From positions 1 to 57,079 of the forward strand of contig JADZAQ010000180.1 in the NCBI GenBank assembly GCA_020852555.1: a DNA stretch of 57,079 nucleotides, in the 5' to 3' direction. Positions 26,233 through 35,273 of this stretch are shown here, in pieces; position 1 is the stretch's first letter; every line of letters begins with the position of its first letter. The position numbers and the translations under genes were made by a program. This DNA comes from Burkholderiales bacterium. GTDB lineage: Bacteria; Pseudomonadota; Gammaproteobacteria; Burkholderiales; Casimicrobiaceae. A model generated the notes under the pieces. The model did no database searches and had not been told where the DNA came from. It worked only from the letters and a program-made list of their open reading frames with translations.

Positions 26233-26839
26233 GCGTGTAGCGGCCGGTGACCGAGGCCTGCGCCAGGATGTGCCCCTGCATCGCCGCCAGCGCCTCGGCG
26301 CCGGTGAAGCGGTCGCCGAGCGGGAGCGTGGGGACGTCGAGCGCGTAGAGCGTGAACACGTAGCGATGCGGCAACGCGTCGTTCCACGGCGGGCAGGGGC
26401 CGTCGTAGCCGTAGTAGTCGCCACCCATGTCGGCGTCGCCGGCGAACCACGCGGTGTAGTCGTTGATGCCGTGCCGCCCCTCGTGCGGCGCGCGGGGCCC
26501 TGGCTTGCCGCGTGCGGTCACGCCCTCCGAATGCGCGCCACGCGTGACGGCGCGGGTGGACGGCGGCAGATCGACGAGGGCCCAATGGAAGAACGTCACC
26601 CGCGACAGCGCCGCCTCGACCACGCGCCCTTCCTGGTTGACGTTCTCCCCGCTCGACGGCACGTCCGGATCGTGGCAGACGAGCGCGAACGAACGCGTCC
26701 CCGCGGGCGGCGCATCCCAGGCGAAATCGGGATTGCGATTGGTCGACAGCCGGACGTGCGTCGCGGGATCGATGACCGCGAAGGCGAACTCGCCGGGAAT
26801 GACGCCGTGATCGGCGAAGGCAGTCGTGGTGAGCTTCAT
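26210..26839 (-). CDS. YbhB/YbcL family (PEBP, Raf-kinase-inhibitor-like) protein
   Basis: 209-residue phosphatidylethanolamine-binding-protein fold. Visible blocks: NRNPDFAWDAPPAGTRSFAL, VCHDPDVPS, FFHWALVDLPPSTRAV, then YYGYDGPCPPWND and HRYVFTLYALDVPTLPL, which together line the anion-binding pocket in this family. Bacterial members have no settled function. The 3' end overlaps the M61 gene, and the PhaM-like gene lies upstream on the same strand, 48 bp away. Confidence 0.9.
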   Translation of the reverse strand: MKLTTTAFADHGVIPGEFAFAVIDPATHVRLSTNRNPDFAWDAPPAGTRSFALVCHDPDVPSSGENVNQEGRVVEAALSRVTFFHWALVDLPPSTRAVTRGAHSEGVTARGKPGPRAPHEGRHGINDYTAWFAGDADMGGDYYGYDGPCPPWNDALPHRYVFTLYALDVPTLPLGDRFTGAEALAAMQGHILAQASVTGRYTLNPALRL

Positions 26840-26887
26840 CGTGAGCGATTCTCCTCGTGTGATCGGGATCCGCGGCGGGCGGTGCCG

Positions 26888-27280
26888 TCAGCGCGGGGTG
26901 CTTCCCGCGCGCATCGCCTCGAGCGAGGCCTTCTGCAGCTCGAGCGTCTTGATGCTCATCTGCATCATCGACAGGCTCATGGTGAGCCAGTTCTCCACCA
27001 CGCGCAGTTCGGCGATCTTGCGCTCGAGCTCGACGGGGTCGAGCACCGGAAACATCGTGGCGGGATTGGGAAACGGCATGCCGGGCACGGCGCCGGGAGC
27101 CGCAGCGCCGGCGCCGGCTGTCGCTGCTCCGCCGGCGGCAGCCGGCTGAAAACCGGGCATGGCGAGCCCGAGCGGATTCCACATCCGCTGCATGAACTCC
27201 AACGCCTCCTGCGGCGAGAACGGGTACGACTGGGCGGGCTTGTCCTCGGCTGGTTTGGCTCCCTTGGCTCCATGCACCAT
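26888..27280 (-). CDS. PhaM-like polyhydroxyalkanoate granule protein, short form
   Basis: 130 residues. The N-terminal segment (EALEFMQRMWNPLGLAMPGF) and the conserved helix (LDPVELERKIAELRVVENWL, then MSLSMMQMSIKTLELQKASL) match the PhaM family, which activates PHA synthase and tethers PHB granules to DNA. Between them is an Ala/Gly/Pro-rich linker. Ralstonia PhaM is about twice as long and ends in a lysine/alanine-rich DNA-binding tail; this protein ends at MRAGSTPR and lacks that tail. The last residues show no frameshift signature. No phaCAB gene is in the window. Confidence 0.75.
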   Translation of the reverse strand: MVHGAKGAKPAEDKPAQSYPFSPQEALEFMQRMWNPLGLAMPGFQPAAAGGAATAGAGAAAPGAVPGMPFPNPATMFPVLDPVELERKIAELRVVENWLTMSLSMMQMSIKTLELQKASLEAMRAGSTPR

Positions 27281-27310
27281 CGCTTACCCCTCCTCGTCGC
27301 CACGGCGCGC

Positions 27311-27339
27311 CTGAACGCAGGACGCCGGTTTGCTACTAT
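27311..27339 (+). promoter_or_regulatory. promoter of FAD-linked oxidase gene
   Basis: CTGAAC (27311-27316), 17 bases, TACTAT (27334-27339). The -10 box ends eight bases before ATG 27348, so transcription would begin at or within a few bases of the start codon. There is no ribosome binding site between them. Confidence 0.5.
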
Positions 27340-27347
27340 CGTCGCCT

Positions 27348-28763
27348 ATGCCGGAACCTGGCGCAACACTCCTCGCGCGCCTGACCCGCGCGGTCGGTGC
27401 AGCGCACGTCGTCACGGCGCCGTCGGCGATGGCGCCCTTCCTCACCGATTGGCGTGGACGCTATCGTGGCAGCGCCGTGGCGGTCGCGCTGCCGCAGAGC
27501 ACGGCGGAGGTTTCGGAAGTCGTTCGCGCCTGTGCCGAAGCCGACGTCGGCATCGTGCCGCAGGGCGGGAATACCGGCCTGTGCGGGGGTTCGGTGCCCG
27601 CGGCCACCGGCGCGGCGGTCGTCGTGTGTCTCACGCGGATGAACCGCGTGCGCGACGTCGACCCCGACAACATGACGATCACCGCCGAAGCCGGAGTCCC
27701 GCTTGCCGGGGTGCAAGCCGCCGCCGCCGCCGCGGGCCTGCTGTTCCCGCTGTCGCTCGCCTCCGAGGGAAGCTGCACGCTGGGCGGCAACGTCTCGACC
27801 AACGCCGGCGGGACCGCGGTGCTGCGCTACGGCAACACGCGTGACCTCACGCTCGGGCTCGAAGCGGTGCTCGCCGACGGGAGCGTTTTCCCGGCGCTGC
27901 GCGGACTGCGCAAGGACAACACCGGCTACGACCTGAAGCAGCTCTTCATCGGTGCCGAAGGCACGCTCGGCATCGTGACCGCGGCGGTCATGAAGCTCTT
28001 TCCCGCGCCGCGCACGCAGGTCACCGCGCTGGTCGCGGTGCCGAGCGCCGCCGCGGCAATCGCCTTGCTGGGGCGCTTGCAGGCGGCGCTCGGCGACCGC
28101 CTGGTCGGCTTCGAACTCATGGGTGCGCTCGCACTCGATCTGTCGCGGCGCTACCACCCCGGAGCGCCGCCGCCACCGGCCGCGGCGCCGTGGTACGTCC
28201 TCGTCCAGGCCGACGATGCGACCGCCGACGCCCCGCTGCCGGCGCTCGTGGAAGCGGCGCTGGGCGGCGCGATCGGAGCGGGTGACGCGCTCGATGCGAC
28301 CGTGGCGCAGTCGCTCGGGCAAGCGCGGGAGCTCTGGGCGCTGCGCGAGAACATCAGCGAGGCGCAGCGCCGCGCCGGCCCCAACGTCAAGAACGACATC
28401 TCGTTGCCGGTATCGCGGATGACGCACTTCCTCGCGGCCTGCGAAGCGGCGCTCATCGCGGCGCTGCCGGGCGCTCGACTGGTCGTCTTCGGACACCTGG
28501 GTGACGGCAACCTGCACTACAACATCTCGGGACCCGAGGACGTGCCGGCAGAGCGCTTCATGGCCCAGGCGCCGGTGGCGATGCGCATCGTCAACGACCT
28601 CGTCGCCGCGCACGGTGGCAGTTTCAGCGCGGAGCACGGGATCGGCCAGCTCAAACGCGACGAGCTCGTCCGCTACAAGAGCGAGGTCGAGATTGCGCTG
28701 ATGCGCGCCGTCAAGCGCACGCTCGATCCTCACCACCGCATGAACCCCGGCAAGGTGCTGTAG
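27348..28763 (+). CDS. FAD-binding oxidase (GlcD/D-2-hydroxyacid dehydrogenase type)
   Basis: 471-residue flavoprotein of the PCMH-type FAD-binding family, close to D-2-hydroxyglutarate and D-lactate dehydrogenases. The FAD-binding segment reads VPQGGNTGLCGGSVPA, with GNVSTNAGGTAVLRYGNTRD and FIGAEGTLGIVTAAVMKLFP. The C-terminal oxidase domain ends HLGDGNLHYNI, SAEHGIGQLK and DPHHRMNPGKVL, the metal/substrate-site signature. ATG 27348 sits directly after a -10 box. Electrons may pass to ETF, whose genes are in this window, but that is inference. Confidence 0.9.
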   Translation: MPEPGATLLARLTRAVGAAHVVTAPSAMAPFLTDWRGRYRGSAVAVALPQSTAEVSEVVRACAEADVGIVPQGGNTGLCGGSVPAATGAAVVVCLTRMNRVRDVDPDNMTITAEAGVPLAGVQAAAAAAGLLFPLSLASEGSCTLGGNVSTNAGGTAVLRYGNTRDLTLGLEAVLADGSVFPALRGLRKDNTGYDLKQLFIGAEGTLGIVTAAVMKLFPAPRTQVTALVAVPSAAAAIALLGRLQAALGDRLVGFELMGALALDLSRRYHPGAPPPPAAAPWYVLVQADDATADAPLPALVEAALGGAIGAGDALDATVAQSLGQARELWALRENISEAQRRAGPNVKNDISLPVSRMTHFLAACEAALIAALPGARLVVFGHLGDGNLHYNISGPEDVPAERFMAQAPVAMRIVNDLVAAHGGSFSAEHGIGQLKRDELVRYKSEVEIALMRAVKRTLDPHHRMNPGKVL

Positions 28764-28778
28764 GAGACCGGCCACGCC

Positions 28779-29021
28779 ATGGGCAAGATCGTCCTCTGGA
28801 TCGTGGTGGGCTTCGTCGCGCTGCTCGCACTGCGCCTCGTCAACGTCGCCAAGCTGCGCGCGCGGCGGCAGCGCGAGCGTGCCGCGCCGAAGGCGGTCGA
28901 AGCGATGGTCCGCTGCCGGCACTGCGGCGTCTTCGTGCCGCGCGCCGAGGCGAGCGCCGACGGCGATGGCTACCGCTGCGCCGATCCACGCTGCGTCGTG
29001 GGCGGCGCGCGCCCACCGTAA
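28779..29021 (+). CDS. PP0621 family protein
   Basis: 80-residue small protein with an N-terminal membrane helix (IVLWIVVGFVALLALRLVNV), a basic stretch, and a C-terminal zinc-ribbon-like motif VRCRHCGVFVPRAEA followed by YRCADPRCV. This is the PP0621 pattern commonly found upstream of pilS in beta- and gammaproteobacteria. It lies 15 bp after the FAD oxidase and 12 bp before pilS, so it is probably in the same transcript. Function unknown. Confidence 0.88.
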   Translation: MGKIVLWIVVGFVALLALRLVNVAKLRARRQRERAAPKAVEAMVRCRHCGVFVPRAEASADGDGYRCADPRCVVGGARPP

Positions 29022-29033
29022 CGGGGCACGCCG

Positions 29034-30683
29034 ATGTCGACCGTCCCGCCCGAGCTCCACCCGTCGATGACGCCACTCGCGCCCCCGCCGCCGACGCCGA
29101 TGGGCGACTCCGGACGCCGCATCCTGTGGATCGTCGGCCTGTACCGGGCGGTCTGCGCGGTGACCCTCCTCGGCGCCGCACTGCTGCTCGATCCGCGCAC
29201 GCTCAGCATCGGCAATCCCAATGCGTTCATCACCGGCACCGGACTGTACTTCCTGTTCGGGCTGTCGTCGTTCTGGTGGGTACAGCAGGATCGGCTGCCG
29301 CTGCCGCTGCCGACGATCCTCTTCTCGCTCCTCGTCGGCGACGTCTTCTTCCTCTCGCTCGTCGTCTTCGCCGGCGGCACCTTCGGTGCGCCGTTGCCGA
29401 TCCTCCTCTTCCCGCAACTCGCCGCCGCGGGCTGGATCCTGCGCACCCGAACGGCATTCTTCCACGCCGCCTTCGCCGCCATCTGCCTCCTGGGGCTCGA
29501 TGCCTATCGCGCGATCCTGGGAATGGTCGGCGCTGCGCAGGTGTTCCAGACCGGCATCATCGGCTTCGGCTACTTCGCCACCGTCGGCATCGCGGTGGCG
29601 CTCGGCCGCTACACCAAGCAGTCGGAGGATCTCGCCGCACAGCGCGGGATCGACGTCGCCAACCTGGAGCAGGTCAACCGGCTCATCATCCAGGACATGC
29701 AGGACGGTGTCCTCGTCGTCGACCTGAACGGCGTGATGCGCGGGCACAACGCGCAGGTCACGCGGCTCCTCGGCGGTTTCGGCCGCATGCGCGGCGGCAT
29801 GCGCCTTGCCGAGTTCTCGGGCACGCTCCACGACTACTGGCGGCGCTGGCAGGAAGACTTCACCGAGCCGCTGCCGCCGTTCAAGGTCGATGCCACGCAG
29901 CGCCTGTTGCGGGTCCGGCTGGTGCGCATCGGCACCGGCCTCAACGGCGGCACGCTCATCTACCTCGAGGATCTGGGGCGCGCGCAGGCCGAGGCACAGC
30001 AGATGAAGCTCGCGGCGATGGGACGGCTCACCGCATCGATCGCGCACGAGGTGCGCAATCCGCTGTCGGCGATCAACCAGGCGGCCCAGCTGCTGGAAGA
30101 GGACGGCGCCGTCGCCCCCGAGGGTACGCGCCTGCTCACCATGATCCGCAACAATGCGAAGCGCATCGATCGCATCGTCGGCGAGGTGCTCCAGCTCAAC
30201 CGGCGCGACCGCCAGCAGCCGGAGACGATCGCCTTCGCCGATTTCGTGCGCGGCATCGTCGACGAGATCGTGCAGGCCGAGAACATGCCGCCGCGCAGCG
30301 TCGTCCGCGAGATTCCGGAGGAGCTCCTCATCATCTTCGATCGCGGACACCTGAGCCAGATCCTGTGGAACCTGGTGCGCAACGCCTGGCAGCACGGCCA
30401 GAAGAAGGAAGGCAGCATCCGCGTCGTCGCGCGCGCGGGCTACATGGGCGATGCGGTAATCTGCGAGCTCACCGACGACGGGCCGGGCATTCCCGCGGAA
30501 CTGCGTCCACAGATCTTCGAGCCGTTCTTCACGACGCGACCCGGGGGTACCGGCCTCGGGCTGTACATCGCGCGCGAACTCGCTGACGCCAACGGCGCGA
30601 CGCTCGAGCTCTTGCCGCGCTCGCCCGGCGCCCAGTTCCGCATCACGATCAAGCGCGCGTCGCCTCCGGGACGCGGGGCTTGA
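29034..30683 (+). CDS. pilS: sensor histidine kinase PilS-like
   Basis: 549-residue membrane kinase. About six hydrophobic segments lie between residues 27 and 192, followed by a PAS-like segment (VNRLIIQDMQDGVLVVDLNG), HisKA with SIAHEVRNPLSAINQAAQLL (His338) and an HATPase domain with NAWQH, DDGPGIP and TTRPGGTGLGLYI. The organisation and the following sigma-54 regulator identify the PilS-PilR pair, which in relatives controls type IV pilin expression from the membrane. No pil structural gene is in the window. A 42-bp gap precedes pilR. Confidence 0.9.
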   Translation: MSTVPPELHPSMTPLAPPPPTPMGDSGRRILWIVGLYRAVCAVTLLGAALLLDPRTLSIGNPNAFITGTGLYFLFGLSSFWWVQQDRLPLPLPTILFSLLVGDVFFLSLVVFAGGTFGAPLPILLFPQLAAAGWILRTRTAFFHAAFAAICLLGLDAYRAILGMVGAAQVFQTGIIGFGYFATVGIAVALGRYTKQSEDLAAQRGIDVANLEQVNRLIIQDMQDGVLVVDLNGVMRGHNAQVTRLLGGFGRMRGGMRLAEFSGTLHDYWRRWQEDFTEPLPPFKVDATQRLLRVRLVRIGTGLNGGTLIYLEDLGRAQAEAQQMKLAAMGRLTASIAHEVRNPLSAINQAAQLLEEDGAVAPEGTRLLTMIRNNAKRIDRIVGEVLQLNRRDRQQPETIAFADFVRGIVDEIVQAENMPPRSVVREIPEELLIIFDRGHLSQILWNLVRNAWQHGQKKEGSIRVVARAGYMGDAVICELTDDGPGIPAELRPQIFEPFFTTRPGGTGLGLYIARELADANGATLELLPRSPGAQFRITIKRASPPGRGA

Positions 30684-30725
30684 CGCGCGCGTGAACGCAC
30701 GCACACTCACGGGGAGGGGAGCATC

Positions 30726-32063
<1,338 letters not shown>

Positions 32064-32717
32064 GTGCGACGCGCCAGCCGCGGATCGCGACGGCGAGCGC
32101 CGTTTTCGTACCCGGAGGGGCTGCACATCGACGCCGCCGGCCAGGCGTGCGGCGTGCGGCAGGTCGCCTCGCCCAATTGCGACGCCCGCCCCCGCGGCGA
32201 GGCGGTCACGCTGGTGGTGATCCACGGCATCTCGCTGCCGCCTGGGCGCTTCGGCGGCGACGCCGTGACGCGGCTCTTCACCAATGCGCTGGACACGGCT
32301 GCGCACCCATCCTACGCGTCGCTCGCGAACCTGCGCGTATCCGCGCACTTCCTCGTGCATCGCGACGGGACGCTGGTCCAGTTCGTCGCCTGCAACGCAC
32401 GCGCCTGGCACGCCGGCGTTTCGGCGTGGCAGGGACGCGCCCGCTGCAACGACTACTCGATCGGAATCGAGGTCGAGGGGGCCGATACCGTCGCGTACGA
32501 GGACGTCCAATACGAACGTCTCGCGGCACTCCTGCGCGCGCTTCGCAAGCGCTACCCGCTCGCCGCCGCGGTCGGGCACAGCGACGTGGCGCCGGGACGC
32601 AAGACCGACCCCGGGCCGGCGTTCGACTGGGCCCACCTCGCGCGTCTCGTCCCGGCACCGTTGCTGCGCCGCGACCCGCACGGGCGTTTACCGGGATCGC
32701 CGCCAGCCATGGTATAG
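32064..32717 (+). CDS. ampD: 1,6-anhydro-N-acetylmuramyl-L-alanine amidase
   Basis: 217-residue cytosolic zinc amidase recycling anhydro-muropeptides. Zinc ligands are in VVIHGISLP (first His) and GHSDVAPGRKTDPGPAFDW (second His and Asp), the N-acetylmuramoyl-L-alanine amidase_2 pattern; NDYSIGIEVEG is also typical. The start is GTG 32064, the codon immediately after the pilR TAA. No ampE or ampC is nearby. Loss of AmpD function usually induces AmpC in organisms that have it, but no AmpC is seen here. Confidence 0.93.
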   Translation: MRRASRGSRRRAPFSYPEGLHIDAAGQACGVRQVASPNCDARPRGEAVTLVVIHGISLPPGRFGGDAVTRLFTNALDTAAHPSYASLANLRVSAHFLVHRDGTLVQFVACNARAWHAGVSAWQGRARCNDYSIGIEVEGADTVAYEDVQYERLAALLRALRKRYPLAAAVGHSDVAPGRKTDPGPAFDWAHLARLVPAPLLRRDPHGRLPGSPPAMV

Positions 32718-32820
32718 TTGCGGGTTCGTCCGACGACCCGGCGTAGGGTTCCGGCAGCCGGAAGCGGTGCGCCGCTGCGGATCCGGTCCCGGTCGGCGGC
32801 GGCGTAAGACGCCCTTAAGC
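32713..32820 (+). promoter_or_regulatory. promoter and structured leader of yciB
   Basis: TATAGT at 32713-32718 overlaps the ampD end. The following leader holds two perfect short hairpins, TTCCGG-CAG-CCGGAA (32749-32763) and GGCGT-AAG-ACGCC (32801-32813). A strong GGAGG (32821) then precedes ATG 32831, which is out of frame with yciB (ATG 32856). Confidence 0.4.
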
Positions 32821-32855
32821 GGAGGCAGCGATGCTGTCACCCGCCGTGTCCATCC

Positions 32856-33395
32856 ATGCAGATCGTCGCGGATTACTTTCCGCTCATCCTCTTCTTCCTT
32901 GCGTTCAAGTGGCAGGGAATCATGGTCGCCACCGCGGTGGCGATCATGGCGTCGGTCGCGCAGATCGCGTGGTTCTGGTGGCGCCGCGGCAAGGTCTCGG
33001 TCGTCCACTGGCTGTCGTTCGCGATCATCGCGGTCTTCGGCGGCGCCACGCTGGCCCTGCAGGACGAGGTCTTCATCAAATGGAAGCCGACCGTGCTCTA
33101 CGGCGCGTTCTGCGCGGTGCTCGTCGGCGGGCGCCTGTTCTTCCGCAAGGACCTGCTCGCCTACGTACTGCGCGATCTGACGCTGCCGCCGGCGGTGTGG
33201 GCGCGCGTGACCTGGTCGTGGGCGACGTTCTTCGCGGCGATGGGCGCCCTCAACTGGTACGTGGCCTTCCACTTCCCGACCGAAACATGGGTGAATTTCA
33301 AGGTGTGGGGCGGCATCGGCCTGTTCCTCGTCTTCGCCGTCGTGCAGGGCCTGTTCCTCGCGCGACACCTGACCGAGCCCGGCAAGCAGTCATGA
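32856..33395 (+). CDS. yciB: intracellular septation protein A (inner membrane-spanning YciB)
   Basis: 179-residue membrane protein with about five membrane segments. The family signature opening MQIVADYFPLILFFLAFKW is present, with FIKWKPTVLYGAFCAVLVGG and the end FLARHLTEPGKQS. It contributes to cell-envelope and septum integrity in relatives. It has no in-frame start upstream of ATG 32856, and the nearest good ribosome site serves an out-of-frame ATG 25 bases earlier. The TGA overlaps the bolA ATG (ATGA). Confidence 0.93.
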   Translation: MQIVADYFPLILFFLAFKWQGIMVATAVAIMASVAQIAWFWWRRGKVSVVHWLSFAIIAVFGGATLALQDEVFIKWKPTVLYGAFCAVLVGGRLFFRKDLLAYVLRDLTLPPAVWARVTWSWATFFAAMGALNWYVAFHFPTETWVNFKVWGGIGLFLVFAVVQGLFLARHLTEPGKQS

Positions 33396-33682
33396 CGTCC
33401 GCTGCACAGGCCACGGCGGTGGCCCTTCTCCTGCGCGAGCGACTTTCGACGCTGGCCCCCACCGTACTCGACCTCGCGGACGACAGCGCCGAGCATGTCG
33501 GTCACGCCGGTGCCGCGCGCGGCGGCGGGCACTTTTCGCTGCTCATCGTGTCCGAGCAGTTCGCCGGCCTGACCCGGGTCGCTCGTCACCGCACGGTCCT
33601 CGACCGGGTCGGCGACCTCATACCCCATCCCGTCCACGCGCTCGCGATTCGCGCCTACGCACCGGACGAATTTCCCTCCTGA
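33392..33682 (+). CDS. BolA family protein
   Basis: 96-residue BolA-type protein. The class II KH-like fold is recognisable from LLRERLSTLAPTVLDLADDS, HVGHAGAARGGGHFSLLIVS (with the conserved His used for Fe-S or glutaredoxin contact) and TRVARHRTVLDRVGDLIPHP VHALAIRAYAP. It is coupled to yciB by overlapping codons, an order common in betaproteobacteria. The protein probably works with a monothiol glutaredoxin in iron-sulfur handling or as a regulator; no glutaredoxin is adjacent. Confidence 0.9.
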   Translation: MTSAAQATAVALLLRERLSTLAPTVLDLADDSAEHVGHAGAARGGGHFSLLIVSEQFAGLTRVARHRTVLDRVGDLIPHPVHALAIRAYAPDEFPS

Positions 33683-33699
33683 CGAAAGGACGCAACGCA

Positions 33700-34542
33700 A
33701 TGACCCGAACCCGATCCGCCCTTGCCCTGCTGGCTGCGCTCGCCGTTGCCGGTACCGTGCAGGCGCAGCCTGCCGCGCCGAAGGCCGCCGCGCCGGCGGC
33801 CGCGCCCGCTGCCAGCACTCCGGCAGCGGCGCCCGCCGCGGCACCGGCCGGCAAGGCGCTCTATCCGCAGGCGCAGTTCGACTTCATGCTGAAGGAACGT
33901 CTTGCCCAGGGCGCGCCCGATACGCCGGAGTTGCGCAACGCGATCCGCGAGGAGCTCAACACCCGCGAACTGCTCGTGCGCGAAGCGAAGAAGGCGAGCC
34001 TCGACAAGAACGCCGACGTCAAGAACCAGATGGATCTCGCCGGCCAGACCGTCCTCGTGCGTGCCTACGTGACCGACTGGCTGAAGAAGAATCCGATTCC
34101 GGAGAGCGAGCTGCGCAAGGAGTATGACGCCATCAAGGCGCAGATGGGCGACAAGGAGTACAAGGTCAAGCACATCCTCGTCGACAAGGAAGACGAGGCG
34201 AAGGACATCATCGCGCAGTTGCAGAAGGGCGCGAAGTTCGACGAGCTCGCCAAGGCGCGCTCGAAGGACCCCGGCAGCAAGGACCGCGGCGGTGATCTCG
34301 ACTGGAACGCGCCGGGCGGCTTCGTCAAGCCGTTCAGCGACGCGATGGTGGCGACTCCCAAGGGCAAGTTCACGGCGCAGCCGGTGCAAACGCAGTTCGG
34401 CTATCACGTGATTCTGGTCGAGGATATCCGCGATGCGAAAGTGCCGCCGTTCGACGAAGTGAAGCCGCAACTCGCGCAGCGCGCGCAAGCGGCGTATCTC
34501 GACAAGTACTTCAAGGAGCTGCGCGCCAAAGCCGGCGTGTAA
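33700..34542 (+). CDS. periplasmic parvulin-type peptidylprolyl isomerase
   Basis: 280 residues. A signal peptide (MTRTRSALALLAALAVAGTV, cut near QAQPA) is followed by a low-complexity Ala/Pro linker to about residue 48. A SurA/PrsA-like N-terminal helical region follows. The parvulin domain spans roughly residues 147-240, with KHILVDKEDEAKDI, FDELAKARSKDPGSKDRGGD, LDW, FVKPFSDAM and QTQFGYHVILVED. It should assist folding of envelope proteins. It lies 17 bp after bolA and is followed by an intrinsic terminator, so it is the last gene of the yciB-bolA-ppi unit. Confidence 0.92.
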   Translation: MTRTRSALALLAALAVAGTVQAQPAAPKAAAPAAAPAASTPAAAPAAAPAGKALYPQAQFDFMLKERLAQGAPDTPELRNAIREELNTRELLVREAKKASLDKNADVKNQMDLAGQTVLVRAYVTDWLKKNPIPESELRKEYDAIKAQMGDKEYKVKHILVDKEDEAKDIIAQLQKGAKFDELAKARSKDPGSKDRGGDLDWNAPGGFVKPFSDAMVATPKGKFTAQPVQTQFGYHVILVEDIRDAKVPPFDEVKPQLAQRAQAAYLDKYFKELRAKAGV

Positions 34543-34561
34543 GCGCCGTCTCGCTCCCGCC

Positions 34562-34596
34562 AAGGGGCAGGTCGCGACAGCGGCTTGCCCCTTTTT
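34562..34596 (+). terminator. rho-independent terminator after the parvulin gene
   Basis: AAGGGGCA (34562-34569) pairs with TGCCCCTT (34586-34593), then a T run to 34596. The stop codon is 20 bases upstream. This closes the yciB-bolA-ppi transcript. Confidence 0.85.
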
Positions 34597-34808
34597 GCTG
34601 GTCGCGCCGCCGTGACGATGAATACCGTGCAAACCCTAGCCATGGTTTCAATCTGGAGGTAATCCCTCATTTCCCACTGGACATCGCCCTCATAACGACA
34701 TAGCCTCCCGGTTCGCTCGCCCCGTCCGGGGTGAGTCTCAGTATCGATGTCGACAACGAATCGAGCCGCGGTTCGCATCCGCGGACCCGAGCCGCATGGA
34801 GGAGTTGG
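34597..34808 (+). promoter_or_regulatory. tctBA upstream region
   Basis: About 210 non-coding bases. They contain an inverted repeat AAACC-N8-GGTTT (34631-34648) and, starting inside it, a six-codon frame ATG to TAA encoding MVSIWR (34641-34661). Further on, GGAGG (34798) serves the tctB start at 34809. No sigma-70 boxes are convincing. The inverted repeat is the best operator candidate. Confidence 0.35.
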
Positions 34809-35264
34809 ATGCAGTTCGTCAAGAACCCCAAGGATTTCTGGGCAGGGATCCTCTACATCGCCTTTGGCGCAGCCGCGATCGGTATCGCCTACAACTATCC
34901 CGTCGGCTCCGCCGGGCGCATGGGGCCTGGCTATTTCCCCCGCGCACTCGGCATCATCCTCATCGGACTCGGATTGATTCTCGCCCTGCGCGCACTGCGC
35001 CTGCGCGGCGAGCCGCTGAGCTTCCCGACGTTCAAGCCGGTCGCGATCATCATCGGCGCGACCGTGCTCTTCGGCCTCGCCGCACCCAAGCTCGGGCTCA
35101 TCGTCGCGACGATCCTCCTCGTCATCGTATCGAGCACCGCCAGCGACGAGTTCCGCTGGAAGGAAGCGATCATCGCGTCGATCGCGCTGGCCGCCTTCAC
35201 CATCATGGCGTTCGTCTGGGGCCTGAACCTGCAGCTCCCGACCTGGCCGTGGTTCGTGGCGTAG
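34809..35264 (+). CDS. tctB: tripartite tricarboxylate transporter, small membrane subunit TctB
   Basis: 151-residue protein with four membrane helices, of the TctB family. It begins MQFVKNPKDFWAGILYIAFG, with GRMGPGYFPRALGIILIGLG as the family hallmark. ATG 34809 has GGAGG upstream; an earlier open frame lacks a ribosome site. It pairs with TctA downstream (9-bp gap). No TctC-type binding protein is in the window, which is usual where many orphan TctC proteins are encoded elsewhere. Confidence 0.93.
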   Translation: MQFVKNPKDFWAGILYIAFGAAAIGIAYNYPVGSAGRMGPGYFPRALGIILIGLGLILALRALRLRGEPLSFPTFKPVAIIIGATVLFGLAAPKLGLIVATILLVIVSSTASDEFRWKEAIIASIALAAFTIMAFVWGLNLQLPTWPWFVA

Positions 35265-35273
35265 GAGACGGAC

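Noticed and set aside
33780-33850. Ala/Pro-coding low-complexity stretch in the parvulin gene as a tandem DNA repeat
   Set aside because: It is a periplasmic linker after the signal peptide, common in such proteins, and the codons vary.
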